Below, piece after piece: positions 1 through 12,800 of a stretch of 64,000 bases of DNA (position 1 is its first letter; each line of letters begins with the position of its first letter). The position numbers and the translations under genes were made by a program. The stretch lies in contig CM039464.1 in the NCBI GenBank assembly GCA_022414725.1, positions 31,243,109 through 31,307,108 on the forward strand, given 5' to 3'. This DNA is from Microglena sp. YARC. Its lineage: Eukaryota; Chlorophyta; Chlorophyceae; Chlamydomonadales; Chlamydomonadaceae. The notes under the pieces were generated by a model. The model was not told where the DNA came from, did not search any database, and was given only the letters and a program-made list of their open reading frames with translations.

Positions 1-740
1 CACTATACTCATTTTACTCATACTCGTTGTACACATTGTACCCGTTGTACTTATCGTACTCATACTCATTATTCTCATTTTACTCATACTCGTTGTACAC
101 ATTGCACTCGTTGTACTTATCGTACTCATACTCATTATTCTCATTTTACTCATACTCGTTGTACACATTGTACCCGTTGTACTTATCGTACTCATACTCA
201 TTATTCTCATTTTACTCATACTCGTTGTACACATTGTACCCGTTGTACTTATCGTACTCAGACTCATCGTACTCAGACTCATTATACTTATACTTGTTTT
301 ACTCGTTGTACTCATACTCATTGAACACATTGTTCTCATACTCGTTGTACTCATACTCATTGAACACATTGTTCTCATACTCGTTGTACTCATACTCATT
401 GAACACATTGTTCTCATACTCGTTGTACTCATACTCATTGAACACATTGTTCTCATACTCGTTGTACTCATACTCATTGAACACATTGTTCTCATACTCG
501 TTGTACTCATACTCATTGAACACATTGTTCGCATACTCGTTGTACTCATACTCATTGAACACGTTGTTCGCATACTCGTTGTACTCATACTCATTGAACA
601 CATTGTTCTCATACTCAGTTTACTCATACTTGTTGTAGTTGTTGTACTCAATACTCGTTGTACACATTGTACTCGCTGTTCTCGTTGTACACATTGTACT
701 CCTTACACTTGTTGTTCTCGTACTCATTGTACTCATTGTA
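1..740. repeat. Minisatellite, 66-bp then 39-bp units
   Basis: Positions 1-290 hold about four copies of a unit near 66 bp. Positions 300-610 hold about eight copies of a 39-bp unit built from ctcattgaacacattgttct and related words, then a degenerate tail to about 740. Both unit lengths are multiples of three and the units lack stops, so long open frames (Tyr/Ser/Leu-rich on +, Asn/Glu/Tyr-rich on -) appear on both strands; I regard these as repeat artefacts. The array lies in the intron upstream of the first visible exon of the kinase-like gene. Confidence 0.9.
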
Positions 741-797
741 CACCAATATTCAAGGAGCACTACATAGTCATCATTGTTTGTACGTTCATGGTTCCAG

Positions 798-1007
798 GTT
801 AGGTGTTCTTCCACCGAGCAACTTCAGTTTAATGTTAATGGAGCAAAGTTGACTGCCGACTTATCGGGTCTACTGCCCAATCGGCCATCAACCAATAGGG
901 AGTCCTCTCAGGGGCAACTCTATGAGGTTGGCACAAAATCAACGCAGAGCTCTCAGAGTATTCTTCATAAATTATTTTCTGGGATCACCAAGTTCATCTT
1001 CAATGAG
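798..1007 (+). CDS. Kinase-like gene, exon 1 in window
   Basis: 70 codons, phase 0 to 0, from acceptor ttccag to donor gtaagt. Encodes a hydrophilic segment (CSSTEQLQFNVNGAKLTADL, later KLFSGITKFIFNE). No domain recognised. The upstream intron contains the opening minisatellite, and earlier exons must lie outside the window. Confidence 0.7.
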
Positions 1008-4000
1008 GTAAGTCGATGTATGTGTTGAGTTGTATGGATGGATGGATGGATGGATGGATGGATGGACTAGTACGGTAGCCCGTGTGGCCGTTGGCCACCC
1101 CCACCTGCCCCCTCTTCCCTCCTCCTTCGCCCCTCACTTTCAACCTGGAGAACGAATGGTGCAGTCTCAAAAGTGAGCTTTTTGTTTCCGCCTGCATGCC
1201 ATGCCTGTTGCTTGACACACATGTTTCGTGTTTGTACACTCTCCCCGGAATAATCATATGCCATGCAAGTTGCTTGGCACACATGTTTCGTGTTTGTACA
1301 CTCTCCTCGGAATAATCATTTGCCATGCAAGTTGCTTGACACACATGTTTTGTTTGTAAAGGATTCACACAGTGACCTTTCTGTTCCCGCCTGCATGCCA
1401 TTCCTGTTGTTTATCACACGTGTTTCTTGTTTGTACACTCTCTCCCTACACTACCCCACCCCACCCCGCCTGACACCCATGTTTCTTGTTTGTACAGTCT
1501 TCCCAAAGTGAGGTTTCTGTCCCTGACTCCCCGTCTCTCCTAGCGGCAGAGTTGGACAACGGAGGGCTTAGTCCCCATCAGTTGAATCAAGTGCAATGGA
1601 AACGGGAGTGTCAATTTCTTGTTGTGCAGGTAGGTACCCTTCCATGTGAATCCGACCTGGACATGCCTTGACTCTATCTACACCTGCGTGTGTGTGCGTA
1701 TATTGTATTATTAAATGATCACTGTAGCACGAAGTCAGGGCCCCCGTCGGTATAACGATTGTTTGGGGCTCAGTTCATCGGTGCTTTTTCTTGTTAAGCC
1801 CTTCCTATCACGTCTGGGCAAGTCACTTTAGCCTATGTGGCCTACCCCTGGACTAAAACATACATACATACACCTGTGCTCTGTTTCTTTTGGGAGGTTC
1901 TCGTGACAGCTTCCAGCAAATTTGTAGTCGTGCAGGTTGGTGCACTCGCTTCTGAATCGGACATGGACATATCTTGACACTATCTACACCTGTGCACTCT
2001 TTCTTTTGGGGGGTTCTCGTGACAGCTTCCAGCAAATTTCTAGTCGTGCAGGTTGGTGCACTCGCTTCTGAATCGGACATGGACATATCTTGACACTATC
2101 TACACCTGTGCACTGTTTCCTTTTTCAATTACCAAGTCAACTTATTGACTCCTCTGTTGGTCTAACCGTGTCATTCCCTGGGCAACCTTTTGCTTTGTAC
2201 TTAATAAGTTATCAACTCCTCTGTTAGTCTCTCATGTCATTCCCTTGCCAACCATTTGCCTCATACCTTATTAGTTTAAAAATGTACCCCTCCGTTGGTA
2301 TAACCGTGTCATTCCCTCGCTAACCATTTGCTTTGAACTTAATGAGTTATCAGCACCTCTATTCGTCTAACCGTGCCATTCCCTCGCCAACCTTTTGTTT
2401 CATACTTAATGAGATATCAACTCCTCTATTGGTCTAACCGTGTCATTCCCTCGCCAACCATTTGCCTCATACTTTAAGAGTTATCAACTCCTCCGTTGGT
2501 CCAACCATGTCATTCCCTTGCAAACCATTTGCTTCGTACTTTACAGGAGGAGTGGGATTTCTCTTCTGATTACACTTTTCTGATTACACTCTTCTGATCA
2601 CACTCTTCTGATCACACTCTTCTGATTACACTCTAATAATTTCTCGCTTCTGATTACAGGAGGAGTGTGATTTCTGCAACCTATCTCGGGCCCTCCACAA
2701 CTACCGCTTCTATGATCCCAAGCTCAGTCTACCTCGCATGGTCAGTTTGTTCCCTCATTATCCCTATATTTGTTTCCCAATGCGCCGTACTTACTCTAGA
2801 CTTTTCCCAAGGTCAGACTACCTGGCTTGGTCAGATTTGTACCTTCATTTTTCCTAGAGTTTTTTCCTGACAGGCCGTACGTACTATTATACTTTTCCCC
2901 CAAGCTCAGTCTACCTTGCATGGTCAGTTTCCCCCCCTCCTTTTTCCTATAATGTTCTCCTAACGCGCCGTTCTTACTCTAGACTTTCCCCAAGGTCAGT
3001 CTACTTTGCTTTGTCAGTTTTTGGCGGGCCCCCCTCTTCAAGGGGGCGGGAGCCCCGAGGGTTTCCCATTTGTCCGTCAGACCCACCGATTATCCGTCTG
3101 GCCAAGACGAAGCCTGACACGTCGTCCAACAGTATCGTAAGTAACTCGCTTCTGTTGCCACCTGTCGCTCCGTTGCGAACACTCTCCGCCATTTTGTAGC
3201 GTCGCTTGCGACGCTGCATAGAACTTGTTTTCCCTCCTTTTTCCTAGAGTTTTTCCTAACCTGCCGTACTTACCCTAAACCTTTTTCCCAAGGTCAGTCG
3301 ACCTGACATGGTCATTTGTTTTCCCTCCTTCTTCCTAGTTTTTTCCTAATGGGCCATACTTACTCTAGACTTTTTCCAAGGTCAGTCTACCTGGCATGGT
3401 CATTTGTTCTCCCTCCTTTTTTCCTTGGGTTTTTTCCTACCGTGCCGTACTCACTGTATAATTTTTCCCAAGCTCAGTCTACCTCGCATTGGCAGTTTTC
3501 CCCCGCCTTTTTCCTAGAGCTTTTCCTAACAAGCCGTACTTACTGTTGACTTTTTCTCCTTTGTCATAGAGTCCCCCCCCCCCCCTATGTGTTCTCCCTT
3601 TTTATCCTTTTTTCCCCTTTTCCCCCTCAAAGGATTTCCGTCTCAAAGGGTGTGTCTCCCTATGCTAGCCCTGAACTCAAAAGAGTAGATGTGGTTGGGA
3701 TAGTTACTCCTACTCGGAACGATCAAGTGTGTACCCTCAGACCGGCAGGAGTTGACAGCCCACGAGTGCTGAATCTTGTGTATGATGCGTGCTAATATGC
3801 ATGGTACTTGATCAAACTGTGTTTCTTTCAATTAGCCCCTCCTAAAAATCTAGAGTTGATCTTGAGACAATATAAGTATTATTATGATGTATGATATTAG
3901 ACTATCTGTGTGGTAAGTGCTGACCCTTCAGTTTATTTGGCCTACCCCTAGACTGTAACAGACAGACAGACAGACAGACAGTCAGACAGACAGACAAGTG

Positions 4001-5760
4001 CTGATTATGTGTATAGCATTTATGCTATTTGATCATGAGGATGTGCCATGGCATGATCATGAGGGTGGATTTAAATACATAACTGGTACACCTTATTACA
4101 AGGCGTGAGGCTGAGGGGGCCAAGCCGTTTGCTTGCACTGGAGCCAACCATCAATGAAAATTATACATAATAATATATTCATTGGTTGTTTCTGGGCTGG
4201 GAAAGTCCCTAGATAGTATTGACTTGGCTATCCTTTACCTATTGCATACACTTATAGCAAATCAGGGGATGAATTGGGTTTGAGCAAGGTCGGAGTTCGT
4301 ATTTCAGGCCAACTCCCCCAGTATTCTCCCAGAATCTCCAGGCTTCAGGCTAGCTTTGAGAAACAATGTATGGACCACAAGTACAATTTACTTCGAACTT
4401 GGGTTTTAATTTTTTCAAACAAATCAAAACCCAATTCATCCCCTGAATCGCTATTATCACAGCCTGTCGCATTTGCCCTTGCAGGAGATGGTGGCTGAGA
4501 TTGCCAAGGAGATATCTAGTGGCTTGCTTCACTTGCATGCGTGTGGCCTGGTGGTGGGCAATCTAAGCTCTGAGAATGTGCTGCTCCATCGTGAATCGGC
4601 CTCTCTTAGTGGCTTCACCGCAAAGCTGTCAGATTATGGTCTCAATGTGAGTCTACCTGGCACTAAATGGAACGGACCACTGTGTTTGGGGCTTCGAGTG
4701 TAGGGTTAAGGGTATATGTTTAGTTTTAGCAGTCACCATACATTGGATGAGGAGCCTTCCTAAAACTAAATGCTACGGATAGGAGTGTTTAGGGTTAAAG
4801 GGTTAGGGTGTATGTTTAGGTTTAGTGTTCACCATCATAGTACTAAATGGAACAGATAGCTGTGCTTAGGGTTCAAGGGTTAGAGTGTATGTTTATGTTT
4901 AGCAGCCACCATCCTAGAACTAAATGGAAGGGATAGCCGTATTTAGAGTTAAAGGGTTCGGGTGTATGTTTAGGTTTAGCGTTCACCATCCTAGAAGTAA
5001 ATGGAACGGATAGCTGTGTTTAGGGTTCAAGGGTTAGGGTGTATGTTTAGGTTTAGAGGCCACCATCCTAGAAGTAAATATAACGAATAGCTGTGTTTAG
5101 TTAGCCCAGAGTTGGCTGAAAACCCACGTAACAATCCGATCTAACTATGTTTGATGGTTGGCCCCAGAGCAAGCGAACGGGCTCGCCGTCTAATCCCCAC
5201 GCCTCGCCATAAGGCGTATCAATTATTTATGTATCTAAGACTGTGCCACCAACCTAATTCTGTTCCTCCAACCTTCACCAACCTCCACCCACCTCTACCA
5301 ACCTCCACCAACCTCCACCAACCTCCACCAACCTCCTCCAACCTCCACCAACCTCAATCTGTTCAGTCTCCCGTGCTACAAGGCGTGATACCCACACACC
5401 ATGGTGCAAAGATCTACCAGGCTCCAGAAGTGATTGAATCGGTACGTACATTAATTTGACTTTGAATTGAATTTGAATTTGATTGAATCGGTACGTACAC
5501 GAATTTGAATTTGAATTTGATTGAATCGGTATGTACATGAATTTGAATTTGAATTTGATTGAATCGGTACGTACATGCATTTAAATTGAATTTGAATTTG
5601 ATTGAAGCGGGACATACATGAATTTGATAGCTGCTTTGCATGTGTCCTTGCCAGCCCACTACCAGTCATGGATACTTAAATCTACACAACAAAACTTCAA
5701 CCTGGACTACTACGACATCAACTACGACCTCAATATGCATACTGGAAACGTATCCTCTGG

Positions 5761-5794
<34 letters not shown>

Positions 5795-8700
5795 GCGACA
5801 TCCTCAATTAAGACGTCACCCATCACTTCACCTCTCGTCTCACTCTCTGGTTTCACTCACACTCACTCTCACTCCCACTCTCACTCTCTCTCCCACTCTC
5901 AGTTTGACTCTCAATCTCACTCTCACGTCACCCTAAATCAGGCCGTCACGCCTCACTCCGCCGCTGCTCTCACTCCGACCCTGGCAGGGCAAGTTCACAC
6001 AAGGAGGGGATGTATACAGCAGTACACAACAATATTACAACATCAACTACGACCTCCATATGCATACTGTAAACTTATCCTCTGTTCTCACTCTCACTCT
6101 CACGACATCCTCAATTAAGACGTCACGCATCACTTTACCTCTGGACTCACTCTCTGGTCTCACTCTCACACTCACTCCGCCTCTGGTGTCACTCTGACCC
6201 TTGCAGGGCTATTCCACGCAAGCTGGGGATGTGTATAGCTTTGGTGTCATCTTGTGGGAGCTGTACTACTCCACCATGGCTTGGGTCAACCAAGACGATC
6301 CCATCGAACATCCTGAGTTCCCAGATTTCCAGCTAGACTGCCCGCATGTGAGGATCCCCCTGTTCAATGTTTTTTTCTTTTTGTTCCCAGATTTCCAGCT
6401 AGACTTCCCACATGTGGCATCCCCGTGCTTAATGTTCTTTTGTTATTGAAAGAAGTTTTTCCTCAGCGTTTACCGTTTAGGGTTTCAGGGTTTAGGGTGG
6501 ATCTACGTGCGCTAGCCCTAGACTCAAGTTTATTGATAGATTTCCCATTTTTAATCTCAAAATCTGGCCTCCTGAAAACCTTCCAGCCTTCCAGCTAGAC
6601 ATCCCTTCATGTGAGGATCCCCCCCTCTTTTTATTAAGGATTTTTGTTGTTTGTTTTTTGTTATTTGTTGTATAAAGGATTTCCAGCTAGACTGCCCACA
6701 AGTGAAGATCCTCCTGTGTAACGTTTATTGATTGATTTCACATTTATTTATAGTCTCAAAATCTGGCATCCTGGAAACCTTCCAGCTTTCCAGGTTGACT
6801 GGCCACATGTGAGTAGGTTGGGGTTCAGGGCCAATAAACTGATCATACCATTTATTTGTTGCATATTGATTGATTTTCCAATTATTTTTGTCCTCAACAT
6901 CTCACAATCTGCGCACCCAGCCTTCCAGCTGGACTTCCCACATGTGAGTGTCCCCCTGTGTGTATGTTACCAGCCAGGTCGAGTTGGGTTCAGTGAGTCG
7001 GGTTCAGGTCAGGTTGGGTAGGGCTCAGTGTATGTAACAGGCTAGGTTTAGCTGGGTTGAGGGCCAATAAACTGATCATGCTATTCATTCATCGATTTTC
7101 CATTTCTTTATATTCTCAACATCACACATCCTGAGTTGCCAGCCTTCCAGGTAGACTGCACACATGTGAGTATCAACATGGAGGTTGTGTGATGCTCATA
7201 GTAGAGGGGTGGGCTTCGGGTGGGCTCATATATATGTTACCAACGAGCATACATCCAATTTACATTGAACTTATAAGGACCATTTACGGCACACACAAAA
7301 ATGAAATTTTGGTCAAAACGGAGTCAAATGTAGCGATCGCTATGTGTAGCGGGAAAACATTCCTGGGGAGGGGGAAGGCTGTGTGATGCTGATATTAGAG
7401 CAGGGGGCTCCTGTGTATGTTTACAACGAGCATACATCCAATTGAATGAAAACAGAGCTCTTACGCAACTCCATTCTTCTCAACGCCATCCACAGGAGTA
7501 TGCCTTGCTAACCAGTTCATGCCTACACCCTGACCCGGGTTCTCGGCCTTCCATCAAGCGAGTGGCATACCACATTCACTCCCTGAAGAGGGAGATCATG
7601 AGAAACCTGACGGAGGTGAGTGCAATTGGTCGAGACCGACAGCGTTTACCCGGCCAGCAGGGTGGCATTGACCAACAGTGTGTCATTTACCAACAATGTG
7701 AAATGATCATGACAGACAATATTCAACTACCACCAACTTTATGCAAGCTGTACCACCCACCCACCTTCCTTCTGCAGCTGTTTCACCCGTCCACCTCTAT
7801 CCACCCACCCACATCCTTTCTGTAAATGTACCACCCACCCACCCACCTCCTTTCTGCAGATGTACCACCTACCCATCTCCACCCAACTGCACCCACCCAC
7901 CTCCTTTCTGCAGCTGTACCACCCACCCACATCAATCCACCCACCTCAATCCACCCACCTCCATCCACCCACCTCCATCCACCCACCTCCATCCGCCCAC
8001 CTCCATCCACCCACCTCCATCCACCCACCTCCATCCACCCACCTCCATTCACCCACCTCCATCCACCCACCTCCATCACACCACCTCCATCCACCCACCT
8101 CCTTTCTGTAGCTGTACCACCCACCCACCTCCACCCACCTCTACCCACCTCCACCCACCAACTCACTCCCCCACCCACCTCCTTTCTGTAGCTGTACCAA
8201 CCACCCACCTCCATCCACCCACCTCCTTTCTGTAGCTGTACCACCCACCCACCTTCCTTCTGCAGCTGTTCCACCCATCCACCTCTATCCACCCACCCAC
8301 CTAATTTCTGTAAATATACCACCCACCCACCACCCAACTCCATCCACCCACCCACCTCCTTTTCTGCAGATGAACCACCCACCCATCTCCAACCACCTGC
8401 AACCACCTACCACCTTTCTGCAGCTGTACCACCCACCCACCCACCTCCACCCACCCATCCACCTCCTCAATGCAGCTGTACCGCCCACCCACCTCCACCC
8501 ACCCACCTCCTGTCTGTAGCTGTACCGCCCACCCTCCCACCTCCTGTATGTAGCTGTACCACCCACCCACCTCCACCCACCCACCTCCTTTCTGTAGCTG
8601 TACCACCACCTCCACCCACCTCCACCCACCTCCACCCACCAACTCACTCCCCCACCACCTCCTTTCTGTAGCTGTACCACCCACCCACCCACCTCCACCC

Positions 8701-9799
8701 ACCCACCCAACCACCCATCCGCCTCCTGTCTGCAGCTGTACCATGAAGTTGGTCTCTTAAGCGGCTCCGCCTCCGGTTCCTTCATTGCTTCTGACTTTCC
8801 CTCGTCACCTGACATCAGTCCAAGATCCACTGCCATGCGCCTGTCAAGCAATTTATATACTCAACTGGACAGTGAGAGATCAGGCAAGTTCTTTAGGTAA
8901 TGATAACGCCTGGTGGGGCGTGGTATTAAGGGAACCTGTCGTACGCGGGTAGAGAGCGGTCTTCTACATCAACTGGACAAGCTACCATCGCGGTTGACAA
9001 CGACCTGCAACGCTCAGAGCGACTGTAGGGGGAATCGAACCCCCAACCCTGCATCCTCAAAGCAATTTGGTGTACCACTAGACCTATTGATTCGCTGAAA
9101 GATGCTAAGTTCTTTAGGCGGGGCACACTGAGTGGCATTTTTTTTTTGAAGTTGCGAAAGGACTTTCACCCCAGGAGGTGGGTCTCCCGACACAAACCAG
9201 CGACACGGAGGATTCAGTTCGAATGGTGGTGCCCCTCCTACATGTAAAATATGGCCGCTGCTTGGCGACGCATGGACCCCGCTGGCTTCGCGCTTCACAC
9301 TCCAATCACACGCTCCATTTGGTTGCATGGCGCTGCAACAGCCCATAAATCAGGCTTGAGTAGCTGAAGTAGGTACTCAACCTGGCCTACGTAAATCTTA
9401 AATACAAAAAACTGGTCAGGCACGCATTCCCTGTATGGCAAGTACTGCTGCTAGTACTTTTGCTGCCTAGAATTTTGGCTTAATTTCGTTCAGCATTGTA
9501 AACACTGCTTACCTGCTTATCTAGAGTTAGCCTTGATTGATGAGGTTGGGCAAGTCCATTTTGCTGTTTGGTAATTCTTGGACTACGAAACTACGAAACA
9601 AATGTATGCATGTATGTATGTATGTACTAGTACGGTAGCCCGTGTGGCCGGTGGCCACACAGACACACATCACCCCTACCCCAATCATAATAGGGTGCCC
9701 TTGGGGCTGGGTTACAGAATGGGCTACACATATGTCCTCACCTCCACTCCTCTCATAAACACAGTCGTTATGTTTCCCCCACTTCAAATGCTGACGCAT

Positions 9800-9835
<36 letters not shown>

Positions 9836-12800
9836 AGCACCAACTAACCACACACTAATCCCTCCCCATGCATCCCCCCCCCACACACACACACTCACAC
9901 AGTCCCCACTCTGCCCAAACCTCGATCCAGGCCCAATCTCAAATTTGCCTCACCCCTTTACCCGCCAACACACACGCACTTCCCTGCTTCTCCGTTCCCA
10001 TTAATCTGATCTTCTCTCGGCCACTTTAGCAGATGGGTTTAACAGAAGCGATTATGATGTTTCCAGCTGAGTTCGAAATCGCGCAGACGTTTGGACGTTT
10101 CGTCAGACGACGCGGAAATGCGAAGACTTTTGGAAATTGCAAACGAACGTCTGCGCAGTTTCAGACTCAGCTTGAAACATCGGAATTGCGCGAGAGCAGA
10201 GGGGCTTACCTGTAGCTTCCTCTTCGCGCATAGATACCTAATTGGGCGTGCAAGCTGTTTCCCGAAAGGGCCTTCGCTCGGTCAACTCTGTCACGCACTC
10301 GCTACAGCTCAGCGCGAAAATAACCTTATCGTTGCAGGGTGTGGGGTGGTGGGGAAGATCTTGAAGAGGTATTGCACGCGGTGCAAGGAGCACGCAGCAA
10401 GAAGGAAGTTGGACGTCGGAAGAACGTCACAGGGTTGCAGGGACTTAGATCGTGCAGAGATACCATGAGCCGCGCCTCTGTCTAAGCTCGCAGCAAGATG
10501 AATTTATCAATAGAGCCTGCAGAAAGGCTGGAGAATGGAAGTCGACTACCTCCAATCAAGAATCAGGCGATGTGATAGCGACTCAGGCTATGTGATAGCA
10601 TAATGCGATGACGAATGTAATGCCGAGATGAAGAAAGAAGTGCGCATGCGTGAGCCAAGTGAAAGTCAAGGGCCAGCCGAATCATGAGCCGAAGTGAAAG
10701 TTCTAGAGCATGAGCCGCAGGTCGCTCCGTGAAGCAATACACTGAAAACTATTATTCCGAGCGCCGTGCAAAGCGATCTGAGGGTCAGCAAAGAGGATCT
10801 CCTCACTCATTTCATTGCAATTCTTTGCAGTCGCAGTATGGGAGGCAGTTGTGGACATGAAATGAGCGCGCGCGCATAGCTTAGCGCATCTGCTGTTTCG
10901 GCAATTGAAATCACTGGGCGAAGACTTGGGTGTACGGAAAGTCGGTTGCAAGTCGGTTACACTTCGCACGCCCGTGGCACGTGGGTACGCGATGATGACA
11001 CCACCTCCACCACGACCGCGACCACGACCACGACCATGATTTCTTTATATATAGAGATGTATGTATGTATGTATGTATGCATGTTACAGTCCAGGGGGTA
11101 GCCAATTAGTCCAAAGGAACTTGCCCATCTCAAATAATCAAGATAATTATAGACTTTCCGGGAGGCTGTAAACAAGTTAAATCTGGTCCCTGTCTGGTCC
11201 CAAGAGGAAGATCTGGTCCCCAAGAAACTCGTAGCGATTAGGGTTGGGAAGCAAATGTATATTTTGATTTTTATATGCTGTATAAACGTATGAACGTATG
11301 CGTATAAACGTATGAGGGAAATTAGACACTTCACAGAAATACTTTTACATGGGTTTAAAGTTATTTCCGCGAAGCTAATTTCATTGGCATCACATATCAA
11401 CTCTAAAAAAAAAATCAGACGAGTTTAGATTGTCCAAATCTCAGAACATAAATCACGACCAGAAGCGCGTCGACGGAGAAGCGCGGTGCCAATCCAAGGG
11501 AGCCATTCGCTGCCAATAATATTGACATACTGCCTATGTAACCGTGTTCACGTTGCACTAGGCTCAAGTCATCTTTCTAGGCAGCTCTCTGAGTCAGCTA
11601 TAGGTGTCAGAAGTATGTGAGTATGTAGCAGCTTCTAGGCAGCTCCCTAAGTCAGCTACTGGTTCAGTCCTCAAGGCCCATAGCATCCAAGGCCATCTCC
11701 TCATCAACGTAGACTTTGTCGGCAAGGTCAGCGTTGGCAGCTATGTAGATCATAATTCCCCCCCTTTCAACAGAGAGGTTGGCCCTCAGCTTTGTGTACA
11801 CCCGCCCAAACTTGGAGAAGAAGCGCGGTGCCAATCTAAGGGAGCCATTCAACCCAAGTTGGTATAGTATACAACTGTATACGTGTATAATAATATAACT
11901 ATATTGCAATAATGTCCATGTTCAAATTGCACAAGGCTTGCACCATCAATCCACCGAGCCCTCATGGGAGCTTCAATGGAATGGAAGGCTATGTGACACT
12001 CTGATATATGTGCCTGATATCTGGCTATCTAAATCAAACTTTGGACAAAATTTAAACAACATTGTACACTTGGAACGGGAGTATAAAAAAAAAGATAGGC
12101 CACACCACGCCTAAAAAACCTGGGGAGGGCTGACCCCTCCCCCCCCCCCCCCCCCCCCCCCTTAAATAGAAATGGCCCTTTTTTGAAAAACTTAGATATG
12201 GATTCTGGGGGGTTACAGTATGGCGCACATAATGGCATCCTCGGAATTCCCACATAGGGATTGTGTGATAGTCTAAAATCAGTTCTGCACCCCCTCTGGG
12301 TTGCCCAAGTACTGTATTTACCCTTCACCTTTGCAGGGGGGCGGCTCACAACTGGAGTTCTTATTATTTAAAACAAAACAGTAGCAGGTCAGTTTTCTCA
12401 GCATGGTTCAGCCACACTTCCCCTTGGATCCTATCCGACTTGGCCTCGTTTTGGTGTTGTCGCATGGTGGAGGGTCGAGGCGGGGGCGGTTGGGTGTGTG
12501 GGGGGGTGGGGGGTGGGGGGGCACCACCCCACCACACACCCATACTCCCCCATATTACCCACCCATTTACCCACCCATACCCAGCCATTTACCCCCATAC
12601 TCTGGGGTGGGGTGGGGTTTGGGGAGAGGGCTTTGGGGGGGGGGGGGGTAAATACTTATTGCATGAGGTCCAAAGTGGTGCCAATAGAATACCCTTACCA
12701 AGGTCTACTCATAGGTGGTCTCAGAATTTCATTTGGAGGGCTGAGTAGAAAGTTAGCAAAAAACAAAATGAGGGCTGGCCCCCCCCCTCCCCCCCCCCCC

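Noticed and set aside
27..638. 203-codon open frame on + and 100-codon frame on -
   Set aside because: Produced by minisatellite units of 66 and 39 bp lacking stops; perfectly periodic Tyr/Ser/Leu peptide with no start or splice context.
7739..8851. Long Gly/Trp/Val-rich minus-strand frames (up to 207 codons)
   Set aside because: They arise from the ccacccacctcc array and overlap a real plus-strand exon at its end; no domain and strict low complexity.
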